Notes: generated by a model from the sequence alone, not told the origin. DNA of 64,000 nt from Orientallactaga sibirica (GCA_036365145.1 JAEOAD010002183.1:3497501-3561500); one strand, 5' to 3'; positions 18,205-28,302 are shown, counted from the stretch's first letter. Numbers and translations: made by a program.

Positions 18205-19760
18205 TTGGGGAATCGAACCTAGATTTTTAGGCTTTCCAGGTAAGCACTTTAATTGTTAATCCATTATTTATTTGATGCCCTTTTTAAAAAATAATTTTAT
18301 TTATTTATTTGCAAGCAGAGATAGAGAGACAGACAGAGAAAGAATGGGCACACCCAGGGCCTCCAGCCACTGCAAACAAACTCCAGATGTATGTGCCCTT
18401 TGAGCATCTGGCTAATGTGGGTCCTGGGGAATCGAACTGGGGTCCTTTGGCTTTGCAGGCAAGTGCCTTAACCCTTAAACCATTTCTCCAGCCCCTGATG
18501 CCCTTCTTTTTATATCATCTGTTTATATCCCAATATACATTTTAGGTGAGTCTGATGTTTGCCTTATGTATGGAATTTCTAACTTGATTAAGTAATTTGA
18601 CTTAGTTAACCTATTTAATGTTTTGTCTACTGAGAAATTTCATCTAACAGAGGAACAGGTGTTCAAAGAGAACTATAAAGAGAAACAAAGTTATATGCCA
18701 TTTTTATTCCCTTTTCCTTGTCAAAGACAATTGGCCATTTTGTCTGGACAGGGTCAGGGGGACATATGGCTTAAACTTGCATGGGGTCTGAGATAAAAGG
18801 GCATCATCCCTTTTTCAGAGTCCAGCTTGCCATGACTTTAAATAGCATGTAACAGTAAGCAAGAGTAAAAGGAAATGACAGAGCAGAGAGCTAAGCATCC
18901 TGGCATTCCTTGTCTTACTCTGAAGTTGTTTGTTTTTACCTAGTTAATTTATTTTATCCATTTGTAATACATAAGGTGATAGGGTCTTGTCTATGTCTAA
19001 CCTGGTTAGACCTCCAAAGACTATGAATTACATCTGTGCTTATGACTTTGTGACCCACCTAGGATAGGACATCACCTGTGTCTAATGTAAGCAAAATTTA
19101 CATTAAGTCTATGTCCCTATATAAAACCTTTAGAGCATCTTTTAAAAGTCTGTAAACAGTCAAAAAGTCTTTAACTTCAGGCATGGTGTTTAGGTTTAGC
19201 CTGAAAATTACCTTTCTGTTCCTTTTAAAAGGAAATTAATTTTAGGCAAAATCTGGCCTTTTTAGATCTCTTACATCCTTTTTATATATGCACATCTTTA
19301 TCCACATACTTTAACATTCTGATCTAAGTTCCATTCAAAAAAGCACAAGCATTTTATGTCCAACATGGACAAATACCTTCCCAGTTCCTTTAATCATTTC
19401 ATCTTAACCCATCATAAACCATCTTTTTTATAAGACAAAAAAATTACACCAAAGTGATTAATCTTATTACCCATTGACAAAGAGCAAGTAGTTTGGCTTC
19501 AAAAGGTGAAACATTTTACTATTGGAAATTTGCAGAGAAAAAGCCTTAGTATTTAGCTCACCCCCCAAAAAAAAACCCCACAAAAAACCAAAAACCAAAA
19601 AAAAATCCTCTACCTGACAACCAGACTTGTTTTACCAACATATATACCTTCAGATTTTATATAACCCATTGATTTGAGATAGCTCCTATTAATAAACTCC
19701 ATGAATACATGACAACTGTTTTGGGGATAATCTTTATCAACATCTCTAACACACTTGGAA
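18205..19760. other. Foreign DNA inside outer gag, unassigned
   Basis: Between the capsid part (ends about 18204) and the matrix part (starts about 19760) about 1.5 kb does not resemble gag and has no counterpart in the inner provirus. It contains a DIP SINE, a further SINE-end-like fragment (18205-18260), an A-rich run at 19565-19607, and AT-rich DNA with no coding frame. It may be another inserted retroelement or leader-type sequence. I cannot name it. Confidence 0.6.
18275..18497 (-). mobile_element. DIP-like SINE within the gag insert
   Basis: Plus strand begins 'ttttaaaaaataattttatttattt' and ends 'ccttaaccc..aaaccatttctccagccc', the inverted DIP pattern. Confidence 0.88.
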
Positions 19761-20042
19761 ATGCCCAAGAAGGGGTGCTCTCCACCAGATATTGTCAAAC
19801 AGTAATGTATGGCACCTGGTCAGGATGCCCAGGACTCTCATACACAATACCTTTAATGTGATAAATGGTGGGGAGGTGGAAGGTGCCTCCCTCTGGCCAT
19901 CCCACATTGAAAGTCGGCCACTCATTCCTGCAAAAGATGGTTAATTTTTGCAGCTGTACTGTGAAACTCAGATTGTCTGCCAGGTGTCCTTGAAGTGTGA
20001 CTGGACTAGGTCCAGTGGAGTGGAACTTGTTGCTTGTCCCAT
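19761..20042 (-). pseudogene. gag: Outer provirus: gag matrix remnant
   Basis: ATG at 20042-20040 gives MGQATSSTPLDLVQSHFKD. A frameshift follows, and the matrix continues in another frame with CRNEWPTFNVGWPEGGTFHL to about 19860, then the p12-like start, lost near 19760. It closely parallels the inner provirus matrix. The frame upstream of the ATG has no stop (see the leader), unlike the inner one. Confidence 0.85.
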
Positions 20043-20274
20043 AGTACCTTTCAAGGAAACTTTCAAGAAAGTAGAAAAGGACAAACAAGACACAGATACA
20101 CAGACACAAAAACAAATTTCCTGGGAAGTGAAAAAGACACTCAAATGCTGCTGACAGCGGCCTATCCTGTGAACGGGCTCTGCCAGACGGGTGCAACCCA
20201 TCAGTGTCTATTAAACCAGAGTCAGTTGGGAGCCCTACGGCTCCACCAGACAGAAGCCCTCTGGGGTCCCCATC
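20043..20274 (-). other. Outer provirus: leader with hydrophobic frame open into gag
   Basis: A minus frame from 20201 runs through ICFCVCVSVSCLSFSTFL and KVSLKGT straight into the gag methionine with no stop between. Together with the similar block in the inner provirus, this looks like a decayed glyco-Gag leader of a gammaretrovirus. Confidence 0.55.
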
Positions 20275-20292
20275 AATCTGGATGAGCCTCTA
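20275..20292 (-). other. Primer binding site of outer provirus, degraded proline type
   Basis: Minus-strand TAGAGGCTCATCCAGATT, two bases from the LTR. About 12 of 18 positions fit the proline primer site, and most mismatches are A where G is expected. Confidence 0.65.
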
Positions 20293-20294
20293 AA

Positions 20295-20681
20295 TGTAAG
20301 GGTCTGAAATTGCTGAAGAAAGACCTCAGAGTCAAATAGTATGTAAAAGCAAAGAGCGCTTATTCTGCAGAATCAGCCAGCATGCAGGGATCAACCATTC
20401 GTACAAAATGGCAACCCTGAGAGGAGCACGTAGGCTCTTTTTAAGCACAGTTAGCACAGTTACATAATCTTTAAACATGATTGGCTAAGCAAGCAGCAGT
20501 TACATTTGTACATCCTTGATTGGTTGGGGCGAGAGGGACATGTTTGGGCATGCCTGGGCATGTTTGGACATGTCTTCAGGAACTGTCTCAGCCCCCATAG
20601 CCCCTCCGGGAAATTGAATCTTAGGCCTAGTTAGGGTGGCACCTTACTGAAGACTATCATGGCATCAGTTTGGTCCCTTCA
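20295..20681 (-). repeat. 5' LTR of the outer provirus
   Basis: Matches 7598-7997 from 'tgtaagggtctgaaa' to 'ggtcccttca', with a small internal deletion near 20450. The poly(A) signal is changed (plus 'gcttattctgc', minus AATAAG). The p53-type array is kept at 20536-20575. Confidence 0.9.
20536..20575. promoter_or_regulatory. Four contiguous p53-family half-sites in LTR U3 (second copy)
   Basis: GGACATGTTT, GGGCATGCCT, GGGCATGTTT and GGACATGTCT follow each other without spacers, all fitting RRRCWWGYYY. Compared with 7852-7891 one base differs (A/G in block 3), and that change stays within the consensus. Confidence 0.75.
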
Positions 20682-20724
20682 TCATCTGCAACACAACCAG
20701 TTTCAGAATATTTTTCACTCGTTT

Positions 20725-20808
20725 TTTTCTGCAGTGTTGAGGATTGAACTTAGAACCTTACACATGCTAGGCAAGCATGTGTCACTGAGCTATAGTCCCA
20801 ACCTGGAG
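20725..20808 (-). mobile_element. ID-like SINE
   Basis: 'gaggattgaacttagaaccttacacatgctaggcaagc...actgagctatagtcccaacc' is inverted ID sequence. Confidence 0.7.
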
Positions 20809-20875
20809 AATTTATAAAAATATATTCTTCCATGGCAGTGCAGAGAAAATAATTTGGAGAATCAGAAATGCATGT

Positions 20876-21245
20876 GCTGGGCTGGGGAGATGGCTCAGCC
20901 TTTAAGAGTGCTTGCTTGCTTTTATAAAAAGCTGGGTGTGGCAGGAACATCTGTAACTGCAGCCCATGGGAGTGGGGGTGGAGAGGGCAGAGATCAGAGA
21001 ATCACTTCGGCTCACTGGTGGACAGCAGTTCCAGGTTGAGGGAGAGACCCTGTCTCAAGGAAGTATGCAAATGAGTGATAAGAGAAAGACACCAGATGTT
21101 CTCTCATGCCCTCCACATGTGCTTGCATGAGGTGTGCACATCTTCACATGGATGTGCATATACCACACATCACACACAGCACAATACCTCACATACTCTA
21201 TACACACCCACAAGAAATGTATGTGCCACAAGGCAAAGCTTTTCT
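20876..21245 (+). mobile_element. B3-like SINE with CA-rich end
   Basis: Starts 'gggctggggagatggctcagcctttaagagtgcttgcttgc' and passes through 'gagagaccctgtctcaagga' to a run rich in 'cacac' and 'acatgcac', the plus orientation of B3-like elements. Confidence 0.65.
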
Positions 21246-22500
21246 GTAATAAAAGGCAGTTGACTGAGACTGTCCTGAAGTTTTTGGGATAAAAGTGGGG
21301 TCTGCTAGTTGAGGACAAGTCTGCTGCAGCATGTGTACGTGGACCCAAGGGCAGTGCTTTCTGGGTAAGGAGAAATGGAAGGTTCTGTAGAACTTGTCAC
21401 TTGGGTGGACAATAGGCCTTAGCGTAAGAACTTCTGAATTATTATCTCAAGATGTGAACAGTTTTTATAACCCATTCTAGGGGCTGATGAACTCATCAAA
21501 GGAGCAAGTGGCCTGGTTTTGAGAGAGCTGGGTTTGATTGGGGACCCGTGCTCTAGTGATTTATAGTCCCTTTTAATGCAGTTGGGATTGGGAGCAAAGG
21601 TCAGACTGGGTATTTTAGTAGATGTATGAGAGTGGATTTTAGATATAAATTATGCAACACTTGAAGTTCAGCACAGATACAAATTGAGCAGTCCCTTCAT
21701 GGTGTTTAGGGAATTATGACTGATTTGTGGTTGGTTTATGAATGGGAATAGGTCACCCTTCTGTTATGAAATTATTTTTCACATTAGGATAACAATAATT
21801 AATTAGAGGTTCATGTGGTGGGGTCATATATGGGAACATTTGGTGCAAGGACTCCCTAAGTCTGTAATCCCTGCCCACAAGGTCTCAGTGATAGATTTTT
21901 CTTATCCTTCACATAGAAATGGTTAGATTTTGTCTCCCAGCACTACACTCAACACTTACTGGGATATTATAGCCAAGGCTTGCTTGAGTCACAGTTGGGA
22001 AGCTGATATTTCCTAAGGCAAATCAAAATGACATGTTGTGTTTCAAGATTTAACTTCATAACTCCTGGTTGATAACTATGTTTTATAAACATTTTGGGTA
22101 GAATTGATTTAACTTCTCTATTAGAATGTTATAAAGGATTCTCAACAGCTCAGCTTTTATCCAGCCAAACTAATTAAGTGAAGGAAAAGTTGAAGCTGCA
22201 CAGCAGCCAAGTGTAGTTTACCTCTTGGCTTGCTACTGCAGCGTCCCCTTCTATGGTGGCAGGGCTGCTCTGAGGTTTGGGCTTGAGTTGTTTCTGGAAG
22301 AAACCAAGGTCATTACTTTTGCATTAAGTATTTAATGCTAAGCAGAAACACTGAGGACACTGGGATCTTAAGCAGGCTAAGATTTCATTTTAAAGCCCCT
22401 GCATTTTGTTAGAAAGATGTTGACTTAAGTCAGTGAGAGACTGGGAGCCGTCACAGAGGATTCTAAATGCAGACTTGTTTCTGCTCGTAACCTGTTAGGA
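21246..22500. other. Unassigned non-coding DNA
   Basis: About 1.25 kb with no gene or repeat that I recognise; it may be unique sequence. Confidence 0.5.
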
Positions 22501-22509
22501 TTTGGGGCT

Positions 22510-22572
22510 GCTTTATTTCTTCCTTTCCTTCCTTCCTTACTTTCTTTTCCCCCTTCCCTTTTTTCCTTTTTG
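22510..22572. repeat. Pyrimidine-rich (CCTT)n stretch
   Basis: Imperfect runs of CCTT, CTTT and CCCTT, directly upstream of a GT-rich SINE start. Confidence 0.8.
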
Positions 22573-22888
22573 TTAATGTGTTTGTAGTGTGTACAAATGG
22601 TGTGTGCATGTATGTGTAGCAATGCGTGTGTCCTATGTACATGTGTGGAGGTCAGAGGAGGATGCTGGGTGCCTTCCTTAATCACTTTTCTACTTACTTC
22701 TGTGGGACAGAGTTTCTCATGGAACTTGAACTCATTTTCTGGTTAGACTGGATGATCAGGGATCCCCAGTGATCATCTTGTCTCCACCCTGCTCAGTGCT
22801 GGGGTTACCAGTGTGCACAGTCATTGAACTTGGGTCCTCATGCTTGTGCAGCAAGATCTCTTACCCACTGAGACAACTTCCCAGTCCA
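22573..22888 (-). mobile_element. B3-like SINE
   Basis: GT-rich start, 'tgtggaggtcagaggaggatgctgggtgcc', 'cactgagacaacttcccagtcc' end; inverted B3-like pattern. Confidence 0.65.
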
Positions 22889-23065
22889 TAAAACATGTAT
22901 GTGAAAATCATATCTTCTTTATTTTCATTATTAAGGGAACGCTGCAGGATTTTTGCTTCTTTTCCCATGAGGAAAGATTAATTCTCTATTGTTTTAAATA
23001 GTCCATCCCTCACTCTTCCTGTTTCCTTCTCTTGTCCCATGCTCTTACTTTACCCTACCTTTTTA

Positions 23066-23266
23066 ATAAACATATTTTCATTTATTTATTTATGAGAAAG
23101 AGAGAGGGAGAATGGGCATGCCAGGGCCTCTAGCCATTGCAAATGAACTCCAGATGCATGCACCGCCTTTGTATCTGCCATTACGTGGGTACTAGGGAAT
23201 CAAACTTGTGTCCTTAGGCTTTGCAGGCAAGTGCCTTAACCACTGAGCAATCTTTCCAGCCCTATC
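23066..23266 (-). mobile_element. DIP-like SINE
   Basis: Starts with 'tttttaataaacatattttcatttatttattt' on plus and ends 'gagcaatctttccagccc'. Confidence 0.88.
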
Positions 23267-23271
23267 TAATT

Positions 23272-23390
23272 CTTTTTGAATGTGTATGTGTGTGCACATG
23301 TGTGTGGAAGCCAAAGGACAACCTTGGGTGTTTGGGTACTCTTTTCTTTTTTTGAAATAATTTCCAATCGGCCTTGTAACCTCCCTCCCC
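23272..23390 (-). mobile_element. B3-like SINE fragment
   Basis: 'gtatgtgtgtgcacatgtgtgtggaagccaaaggacaaccttgggtgtttgg' matches the start of inverted B3-like elements; the rest is lost. Confidence 0.6.
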
Positions 23391-23511
23391 CAAAAAAGGT
23401 AAAGAAAAAGCTCACGAGTATTTTTACATTCTTTTAAATTATGACCAGACAAAACAGATAAACATGAATGAGGATACAGAGTAATTAAATAATATAATCA
23501 AAAGAATTATG

Positions 23512-23738
23512 GGGGCTAGAGAGATGAATTAGTGGTTAAGGCGATAGCCTGTGACGCCTAAGGACCCATGTTCTACTCTCCAGATCCCACAGTAGTCAGA
23601 CACACAAAGGTGTTGCAAGCGCAAGGTCGCACATGCCCACTAGGTGGTGCAAGCATCTGGAGTTCGATTACAGTGGCTGAGGCCCTGGTGTGCCAATTCT
23701 CTCTATCTCTCTCTTTCTCTCTCTCTCTCTCTAAAAAA
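23512..23738 (+). mobile_element. DIP-like SINE, long variant
   Basis: Has the DIP head and tail plus an extra middle block ('gcaaggtcgcacatgcccactaggtggtgcaagc') absent from short copies. Ends with a (ct)n run and a short A-run. Confidence 0.85.
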
Positions 23739-23744
23739 AGAATT

Positions 23745-23900
23745 ATGGGCTGGAAAAATGGTTCAGTGGTAAAGGCACTTGCTTGCAAAGCCTGCCAGCC
23801 CAGGTTTGAGTCCTCAGTACGCATGTAAAGTGAATGTATCTGTTGTTCATTTTCAGTGGAAAGAGGCCCTGGTATGACCATTTTTCTTTCAAAAAATTTT
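23745..23900 (+). mobile_element. DIP-like SINE, shortened
   Basis: 'gggctggaaaaatggttcagtgg...aaggcacttgcttgcaaagcc', with a truncated 3' half. Confidence 0.75.
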
Positions 23901-24131
23901 TAAAAATATGGAAAAGAATTGGATATACCTAGGATCTTCTCACCTTTGAAAAACATGTGTTTTATTTGTGAAACAAAAGAATCAATTATGTTTTGGACTA
24001 TAAGGGGGCTCTTAAAATGGAAGAAAACAGAAAATTTACAGGCCATTCTCACCACTGCTTTATCTGCCCCAAATTTAGCTACTTTAAAATCAACACTTTT
24101 CTAGAGAACTTAAAAAAAAAAAGAAGGAGCT

Positions 24132-24291
24132 TTTCTTTTTTTTTTTTGGCTTTTCAAGGTAGGTTCTCACTCTTGCTCAGGCTGACCTGGAATTCACTAT
24201 GTAGTCTCAGGGTGGCCTTGAGCTTATAGTGATCCTCCTACTTCTGCCTCCCAAGTGCTGGGATTAAAGACGTGCACCACCACACCCAGCT
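24132..24291 (-). mobile_element. B1 SINE
   Basis: Poly-T at left, then 'gctgacctggaattcactatgtagtctcagggtggcc' to 'gcaccaccacacccagc'. Confidence 0.9.
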
Positions 24292-24304
24292 TGGCTTTCA
24301 ACTT

Positions 24305-24488
24305 CCTTCACTCCTTCCCCCCTTCCCTCCTTCCCCCCTTTTCTCCTTCCCCCCTTTTCTCCTTCCCCCCTTCCCTCCTTCCCCCCTTCCTTCCTTCTTT
24401 CCCTCCTTCCCTCCCTCCCTCCTTCCTTCCTTCCTTCCTTCCTTCCTTCCTTCCTTCCTTCCTTCTTTCCTTCCTTCCTTTTTTTTTC
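24305..24488. repeat. Polypyrimidine microsatellite
   Basis: Blocks of 'ccttcccccctt' and 'ttttct' on the left, then pure (CCTT)n of about 15 units. Mirror symmetry makes triplex (H-DNA) formation possible. Confidence 0.95.
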
Positions 24489-24664
24489 TTTCTTAAAAAT
24501 ATTTTTATTTTTATTTATTTGACAGAGAGAAAGTGGGAGAGAGAGAATGGGCCTCTAGCCACTACAAATCTTTTACATCTGGCTAATGTGGGTCCTGGGG
24601 AATCAAACCTGGGTCCTTTGGCTTTGTAGGCAAACACCTTAACTGCTAAGCCATCCCTCCAGCC
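24305..24664 (-). mobile_element. DIP-like SINE with a very long pyrimidine tail
   Basis: The flanking direct repeat 'tggctttcaactt' (24292-24304 and 24665-24677) marks one insertion. The SINE body is at about 24490-24664; its tail side is a ~185-bp pure-pyrimidine tract (24305-24490) of CCTT and CCTTCCCCCC units. The target was an older B1-like element that continues at 24678. Confidence 0.8.
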
Positions 24665-24677
24665 TGGCTTTCAACTT

Positions 24678-24762
24678 TCTATGTAGTTGAGGATGACCTT
24701 AATCATCCTGCTTCCACCTCCCAAATGTTGGGATTATAGGCAAGCATGACAACTCTGGGATT
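24678..24762 (-). mobile_element. Old B1-like relic, continuation
   Basis: 'ctatgtagttgaggatgacc...cacctcccaaatgttgggattataggcaagcatg' is diverged inverted B1. Confidence 0.6.
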
Positions 24763-24905
24763 CAGATAAATATCAAAATAAATAGGAAATCAAAATCAAA
24801 ATGACAAATTATCCAAAAGGAAAAGAAAATAAATCACACCCTTATTATAAAAGAAGACAAATATAAAACTTTAGTTTTTAAGAAAAATAAAAAGTAATAA
24901 AGAAA

Positions 24906-25071
24906 TTCAGGAGCTGGAGAGATGGCTTAGCAGTTAAGAAGCTTGCCTACAAAGCCTAAAAACCCAGGTTTGATTCCCCAGGACCCATGCAAGCCAGATG
25001 TACAAGGTGGTGCATGTGTCTGGAGTTTGTTTGCAGAGTCTAGAGGCCTTGGCATGTCCATTCTCTCTTTC

Positions 25072-25111
<40 letters not shown>

Positions 25112-25135
25112 ATAGATAGATAGATAAAGTATTTA
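24906..25135 (+). mobile_element. DIP-like SINE with AAAT/GATA tail
   Basis: Typical DIP head ('gagctggagagatggcttagcag'), with (AAAT)n then (GATA)n at 25074-25125. Confidence 0.9.
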
Positions 25136-25512
25136 AAAATTTCAGAATACCTAGAGTTAACTGGAATAATGAAGTGGAACACCTTCTGAAGGTAAATAAA
25201 TCTATTTCTTTGAAAAAGCAATAAAAAATACAAATAAATTTCTAGCAAAAAATCCTGATTAATGTTGGAAGATGGGAGAGAGGAGAAAGGAGAGAGAGAG
25301 AATACAATATGTGAGATTGTGTCCTTGATTACAAATGTGAACGTATAACTACTCTGGCCCCAAACAAATAAAAAATTAAATGACTAAGACTGAAAAATTA
25401 TGAATAAATATACCAGTTTATTACCAGGGATGAAATCATGAAAGCACCAGAGCCACATAAATTGACTGTTAAATTCTATCTAATTATTATTATTATTATT
25501 TTTTCTTTCATT
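25136..25512. other. Unassigned AT-rich DNA
   Basis: No gene or clear repeat; a short purine tract at 25270-25302 and TTA repeats at 25483-25502. Confidence 0.5.
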
Positions 25513-25590
25513 TTTTGACAATTCCTTTAATTGTAGACATAACCCATGGTAATTCCCTCCCTCCCTCCACTTTCCCCTTTGAAACTGCAT
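25513..25590 (-). mobile_element. L1 3' end fragment
   Basis: 'ttttttgacaattcctttaattgtagacataacccatggtaattccctccctccc' matches, inverted, the L1 3' terminal pattern also seen at 60140-60200. Confidence 0.6.
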
Positions 25591-25593
25591 TAC

Positions 25594-25631
25594 TTTTTAA
25601 AAAATATTTTATTTATTTATTTTTATAAGGG

Positions 25632-25668
<37 letters not shown>

Positions 25669-25845
25669 GCAAGTGGAGGAAGAGAGAGAAAGAATGGGTG
25701 CATCAGGGCCTCCAACCACTGCAAATGAACTCCAGATGCATGTGCCACCTTGCACAGCTGTTTTATGTGGGTACTAGGAAATCAAACCTAGCTCCTTAGG
25801 TTTCACAGGCAATGCCTTAACCACTAAGCTATCTCTCCAGCCCTA
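25594..25845 (-). mobile_element. DIP-like SINE with (AG)n tract
   Basis: Inverted DIP; the CT-rich part appears as (ag)n at 25636-25668. Ends 'taagctatctctccagccc'. Confidence 0.9.
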
Positions 25846-25851
25846 TCTAGT

Positions 25852-25886
<35 letters not shown>

Positions 25887-26160
25887 TGTGTGTATGTGTG
25901 TAAGCCAGAGAACAACCTTGGGCATTCAGGTACACATATCTTTTTTTTGAAATAATGTCTCTCATTGGCCTGGAGTTTAACAAGTAGGCTAGACTGGCTG
26001 TCCACTGAGCCCCAGGGATTTTACTGTCTCTATCCCCCAGTGTTTGAAGAATAAGCACATGCCCCATATCTAGCATTTCAACATGGGGTCTGGGTTCAAA
26101 CTCAAGTTCTCATGCTTGCAAGGCAAGCACTTTTCCAACTGAGCTATCTTTTCAAATTCT
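25852..26160 (-). mobile_element. B3-like SINE with (TG)n start
   Basis: (TG)n at 25854-25884, then 'gccagagaacaaccttgggcattcagg', ending 'gcactttt..actgagctatct'. Inverted B3-like. Confidence 0.7.
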
Positions 26161-26244
26161 AAAATTTAAAGATCAAGTAATTCCAGCAATATATTATTTC
26201 AGACCAAGTGAAAAGGAACAATCATTTTACTTTGTGGACTCAGT

Positions 26245-26292
26245 ATTTTTTAATTTAATTTAATTAATTAATTTATGTAAAGTGAGAGAAAG

Positions 26293-26368
<76 letters not shown>

Positions 26369-26516
26369 GGCACACCAGGGCTTCTAACCACTGCAAATGA
26401 ACTTCAGACTCATGTGCCACATTGTGCATTTGGCTTACCTGAGCACTGGGGAATTGAACCTGGGTACTTAGGCTTTGCAGGCAAGTGCCTTAGCCACTAA
26501 GCCATCTCGCCAGCCC
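26245..26516 (-). mobile_element. DIP-like SINE with long (AG)n tract
   Basis: Inverted DIP; (ag)n with few interruptions at 26298-26366. Ends 'gccatctcgccagccc'. Confidence 0.9.
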
Positions 26517-26731
26517 AGTATATTTTTTTAATATTAAAAACTGATGATTAGTATAAATAAACTTACTTATTATATTATATTAATATATATAATATATTAT
26601 ACATATTATATATTAAATACTTAATACAAAAGTTTTTAAGTAAACATTAGCAAATATAATTCAGGAATAAAAAATAACCAGTAACTATGAACAGTTAGAG
26701 TTTAGTCAAAAAGAGTGTCAAGAAATAAAAC
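26517..26731. other. AT-rich DNA with inverted-repeat-like stretch
   Basis: Between 26569 and 26626 the sequence is almost only TATTA/TAATA and near-palindromic. Confidence 0.7.
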
Positions 26732-26956
26732 AGGGGCTGGAGAGATGGTTTAGTGGTTAAGGCGCTTGCCTGCAAAGCCAAAGAACCCACGTTCGATCTC
26801 TCTCCAGATCCCACATAAGCCAGATGCACAAAGATGATGCAAGAATAATGTTGCACATGCACACTAGGTGGTGCAAGAGTCTGGAGTTCATTTGCAGTGG
26901 TTGAGGTCCTGGTGTGCCAATTCTCTCTCTTACTTTCTCTCTAAAAAAAAAAAGGA
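26732..26956 (+). mobile_element. DIP-like SINE, long variant
   Basis: DIP head plus the extra 'gttgcacatgcacactaggtggtgcaag' block; ends with (ct) and an A-run. Confidence 0.88.
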
Positions 26957-27550
26957 AATAAAACATAAGGGCAGCTACCAACATGATTCATTACTTCAGT
27001 GAAGAGAAAATGATGATATAAAACATTGATGAAAAGTTGTGAAGACTTAGCAGCCCCTTCTAGGTTAAAATGCATCATAATTGGTTGAGGATGCCTGGCA
27101 GATGCTGTGGGTTAGCTAACCCCTAACTCATTTCTATCTGTCCTTGCCCTCAGTGCATTAGAGATCACATAAGTTCAGTAGCTGCTTTCTTGAAGATAGG
27201 ATTTTCCATGTGGCTTGTACTTTCTGAAGTCATCTGTGGGCTTTCTACCATGTTCACTAATCTGATAAAAAGGTATCTGTACAGCTGGTGTCATTTCTTT
27301 CTCCTTTCTTTCTACTTCGAATGGGACTTTTTTTCTCGATCAGGGATAGCCGTTCTTTGTGAGGCAGCAAGCATGAGGAATATACCAACCTAGCCACAAA
27401 ATATTTCTTTTCTGATTTGCTGAGCTACTAAATCAACAGTAATTGTCTGCCTCTAAATATCTCGTTTGAGTCTCAATCAAGTGTCTGTTGCTTTCATTCA
27501 AATGCATCCCTGACTTAATTTCAAAGAGGCAACTTAAAATGATGAAGATG
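26957..27550. other. Unassigned non-coding DNA
   Basis: No gene or known repeat recognised. Confidence 0.5.
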
Positions 27551-27860
27551 AGGGCTGGGGATGGAGTTCAGTTAGGAAAGTGCTTGCCTTGCAGACATGA
27601 AGACCTGAGTTCAGTCCCTTGTGCCCATTGTAAAGTTGGGTGCTTTGTGCTTGTAATTCCCAGTGCTGGGGATGTGGAGACAAGAAGATCCCTGGGGCTT
27701 GCTGGGTAGCCAATCTAGCAAGCTTCAGGCCAATGAGAGATCCTGTCTCAAAACAAGGTGGACACTGTCACTGTTCCTGAGGAATGACACCCAAAGTTGT
27801 CCTCTGGCCTGCATGCCCACCTACTGTTGTGTGACATGGTCCTCCAAAAAAAAAAAAAAA
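27551..27860 (+). mobile_element. B3-like SINE
   Basis: 'gagggctggggatggagttcag..gaaagtgcttgcc', 'gagatcctgtctcaaaacaaggtgg' and 'gttgtcctctggcctgcatgcc', with an A-rich tail at 27846-27870. Confidence 0.65.
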
Positions 27861-27869
27861 CAAAAAAAA

Positions 27870-28257
27870 AATATGACCACATATGAGAGACTTGCCAGCG
27901 TGGGCTTGTTGATATGGACAAGGACAGTCCCTTATAGGAGGACAAGGGTGTGGAAAGATAGACCCTCACCTGAGAGCTCAGGTAAACCCTGTGCCAGCAG
28001 TACTCAATGATGCATGAGGTCTCTGTGCTCATGGTGGGTGGTGAGGGTGGAGAGGTATATGCCAATGAAAGATCAAGGAATGGAGAGTACCACCTGTCTA
28101 GCCATGGAGAGTTTGTTATCCATGTTGGGATGAGACCTTTCAATGTTGCTACTTTGGGGTCTCCATGTTTCTGTAAGTAACCCCTTGCCTATACTCTGTC
28201 AGAAAGCTCAATAAAATCATTGGCTTCTCCTCAGAAAAGAGTTCATACAACCCCTGC

Positions 28258-28302
<45 letters not shown>
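27870..28302 (+). other. Unassigned sequence ending at AATAAA and a (CA)n run
   Basis: About 380 bp ending 'agaaagctcaataaaatcattgg', then (AC)n at 28260-28301. A poly(A) signal followed by low-complexity DNA suggests a retroposed or LTR 3' end, but the source is not recognised. Confidence 0.4.

Larger units (their letters stand above)
7598..20681 (-). mobile_element. Outer gammaretrovirus-like (class I) provirus, interrupted
   Basis: Reading on the minus strand, the element runs from its 5' LTR (20681-20295) through primer site, hydrophobic leader, gag matrix, foreign insert, capsid, RT, RNase H, integrase and Env transmembrane end, to the 3' LTR (7997-7598). A second provirus (8057-14614) sits about 60 bp inside the 3' end. 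Without it and the gag insert, roughly 5 kb remain. Nucleocapsid, protease, the RT start and the Env surface subunit are missing. The gag start MGQATSSTPLDL, proline-type primer site and 4-bp target duplication are gammaretroviral traits. Every gene is broken by stops, frameshifts or deletions. Confidence 0.9.

Noticed and set aside
20275..20292. G-to-A excess in the outer primer site as a sign of APOBEC3 editing
   Set aside because: Only about five sites and no consensus; ordinary decay explains it equally well. Would need family-wide context analysis.
24255..24629. Pro/Ser/Phe-rich 124-codon frame
   Set aside because: It is the translation of a CCTT microsatellite inside a SINE.
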